Part shown: in pieces, positions 62,818 through 63,753 of the stretch
Position numbering within the stretch: position 1 is the first letter of the stretch
Layout: the number at the start of each line of letters is the position of its first letter
Notes under the pieces: generated by a model
What the model was told of the DNA's origin: nothing
What the model saw: only the letters and a program-made list of their open reading frames with translations
Database searches by the model: none
Translations under genes and position numbers: made by a program
Origin: UBA2705 sp963977125
GTDB taxonomy: Bacteria; Pseudomonadota; Alphaproteobacteria; Micavibrionales; Micavibrionaceae
DNA length: 63,753 nucleotides
Assembly (NCBI GenBank): GCA_963977125.1
Contig: CAXBNJ010000009.1
Location: 1 to 63,753 of the forward strand
Direction: 5' to 3'

Positions 62818-63753
62818 TTAATGTTCATGCGCTGCGCCAGATTTCATAATATCGGCTTTTATAGTGAAGCTGCCTTCACTGACATAAAAATCACCTGCGC
62901 TAAGACCACTTAAGATTTCAATATAAGTGCCATCGGAAACGCCTGTTTGTACCGGCTTCATTTCATAGTGATCACCATCATTGATAAAGACGACGCTTTG
63001 ATTTTCCATGGTTTGAACCGCCGATTCACGCACCGCCAAAGCCACGCGCTTTTCTGATATTCTCACGTCACCTTCAACGGTCATTCCTGGGCGCCAATTT
63101 ATGCCGCCTTGGTCGTTTTGACTTTCTAACGGCGCGATCGCAATTAAGGTTTGGCTCAACGCATCCGCTGTCGGGAAGAGTGTTGTGATTATGGCGTTAT
63201 TTTCTTTGCTCTCATCAAGCGTATGGACACGAACCGTTTGATTGGTCGTGACTTTATCGGCATCTTTGGGGAAGACATGGAATTTTGCCCAAACATGGGT
63301 GAGGTCAACAATAGTAAAGAGCGATGCACCATTGGCCACGTCCCCTAAATTGGTATTGCGCTCTAAAATAGTGCCGCTAATCGGTGCTGTAATCGTGTAG
63401 TCTTTTAGGCTTTCATTGCTTTCAACAACGGCAAGCACTTGGCCTTTTTGTACCAAGTCACCCAAATTGACTTTGACCGCACGTATAAGGCCAGGAAAGC
63501 GCGCGCGCACTTCTGCTTTGGCGTTTTGATCAATCGTAATGCGTCCCGTTAAAGCAACGATATTACCGATCATCGCAGGGGCAATGGCTTCGACCTCTAT
63601 ACCCGCGCGTTTCGCCGCTTCTGGTGAAATTTCGGTTGTGCCTTCTTCATGATCATCGTGATCACCATGCCCGTGTTCATCGTGATCGTCATGATCATCA
63701 TGCCCGTGTTCATCGTGATCGTCATGATCATCATGCCCGTGTTCATCGTGATC
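62818..63753 (-). CDS. czcB: Efflux RND periplasmic adaptor (CzcB type), 5' end outside the window
   Basis: A membrane-fusion protein linking CzcA to the outer-membrane channel. The part within the window has a biotinyl/lipoyl-like domain (AEVRARFPGLIRAVKVNLGD, VQKGQVLAVVES) and a beta-barrel with ERNTNLGDVANGASLFTIVD. The reading frame is open to the window edge. It contains an N-terminal His/Asp-rich region, three 11-residue units of DHDEHGHDDHD type, then EEGTTEISPEAAKRAGIEVE. Such His tracts occur in CzcB/ZneB-like adaptors and may bind metal. The signal peptide lies beyond the window. Confidence 0.9.
   Translation of the reverse strand, partial: DHDEHGHDDHDDHDEHGHDDHDDHDEHGHGDHDDHEEGTTEISPEAAKRAGIEVEAIAPAMIGNIVALTGRITIDQNAKAEVRARFPGLIRAVKVNLGDLVQKGQVLAVVESNESLKDYTITAPISGTILERNTNLGDVANGASLFTIVDLTHVWAKFHVFPKDADKVTTNQTVRVHTLDESKENNAIITTLFPTADALSQTLIAIAPLESQNDQGGINWRPGMTVEGDVRISEKRVALAVRESAVQTMENQSVVFINDGDHYEMKPVQTGVSDGTYIEILSGLSAGDFYVSEGSFTIKADIMKSGAAHEH
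63655..63753 (-). repeat. Tandem 33-bp repeats encoding a His-rich region
   Basis: Three head-to-tail 33-bp units (63655-63687, 63688-63720, 63721-63753), each encoding an 11-residue DHDEHGHDDHD-like segment with four His (the leftmost unit has Gly in place of one Asp). The array runs past the window edge, so the total number of units is unknown. Confidence 0.9.

Noticed and set aside
63655..63753. CRISPR array
   Set aside because: Repeats are directly adjacent without spacers and lie within a coding frame; they encode a His-rich region.

Overview
The window is an ordinary chromosomal stretch of an alphaproteobacterium, moderately AT-rich by eye. Support comes from the gene neighbourhoods: mnmG-rsmG-parA-parB; DUF3576-leuS-lptE-holA; dnaQ-coaE-aroE facing hemE-hemH-hemJ-rho; ctaE followed by a DUF983 gene; DUF1150 next to an Hsp20 gene; and an RNase E whose S1 domain is split by a long acidic insert. 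The exact lineage cannot be fixed from the sequence alone. No tRNA, rRNA, insertion sequence, prophage or CRISPR array was found.

Layout. (1) 1-7.5 kb: end of an aa3-type cytochrome oxidase locus (ctaE, DUF983), a 560-base gap with a doubtful 49-codon ORF, a large acyl-CoA dehydrogenase, DUF1150, an Hsp20 gene with a likely RpoH promoter, a zf-CHCC protein, two small unknown genes and a cell-wall amidase. (2) 8-19 kb: rne, ftsK, mnmG, rsmG, parA, parB. Two perfect parS sites lie inside rsmG. (3) 19.6-27 kb: recR, a flavin/ferredoxin reductase and lolA on the minus strand; DUF3576, leuS, lptE and holA on the plus strand. (4) 27-35 kb, minus strand: a FadL porin, SCO, dnaQ, coaE, aroE, two tandem DUF6782-like genes and an unknown gene. 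(5) 35.0-35.5 kb: a non-coding region with clustered DnaA-box-like words next to hemE, the best candidate for the chromosomal origin oriC. (6) 35.5-45.5 kb: hemE, hemH, hemJ, ubiH with an EF-hand gene, a PII protein, xth and rho. (7) 45.5-47.8 kb: a small HExxH protein, its decayed tandem copy, and ompW. (8) 47.9-57 kb: a nine-gene cbb3 oxidase operon (a TauE/DsbD_2-like gene, then ccoN-O-Q-P-G-H-I-S), divergent from a Crp/Fnr regulator, with a TTGA-N6-TCAA palindrome between them. (9) 57-63.7 kb: a small unknown gene, an aspartoacylase-like gene with a RimK-like ligase, and a CzcA/CzcB-type metal efflux pair whose adaptor carries a repetitive His-rich stretch and runs off the window.

How it fits together. 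Regions 2 and 5 form the replication-origin domain: the oriC candidate lies about 19 kb from the parS sites and the parAB genes that act on them. The two oxidase loci (aa3 at the left edge, cbb3 at 48-56 kb), SCO, the haem genes and ubiH indicate a respiratory organism able to use both high and low oxygen, with the cbb3 operon probably under the adjacent regulator. No clearly new multi-gene system was found. The points most worth a second look are the oriC candidate, the parS sites embedded in rsmG, the DUF6782-like pair beside the origin, the regulator with a C-terminal cysteine cluster, and the intact/decayed metallopeptidase pair.
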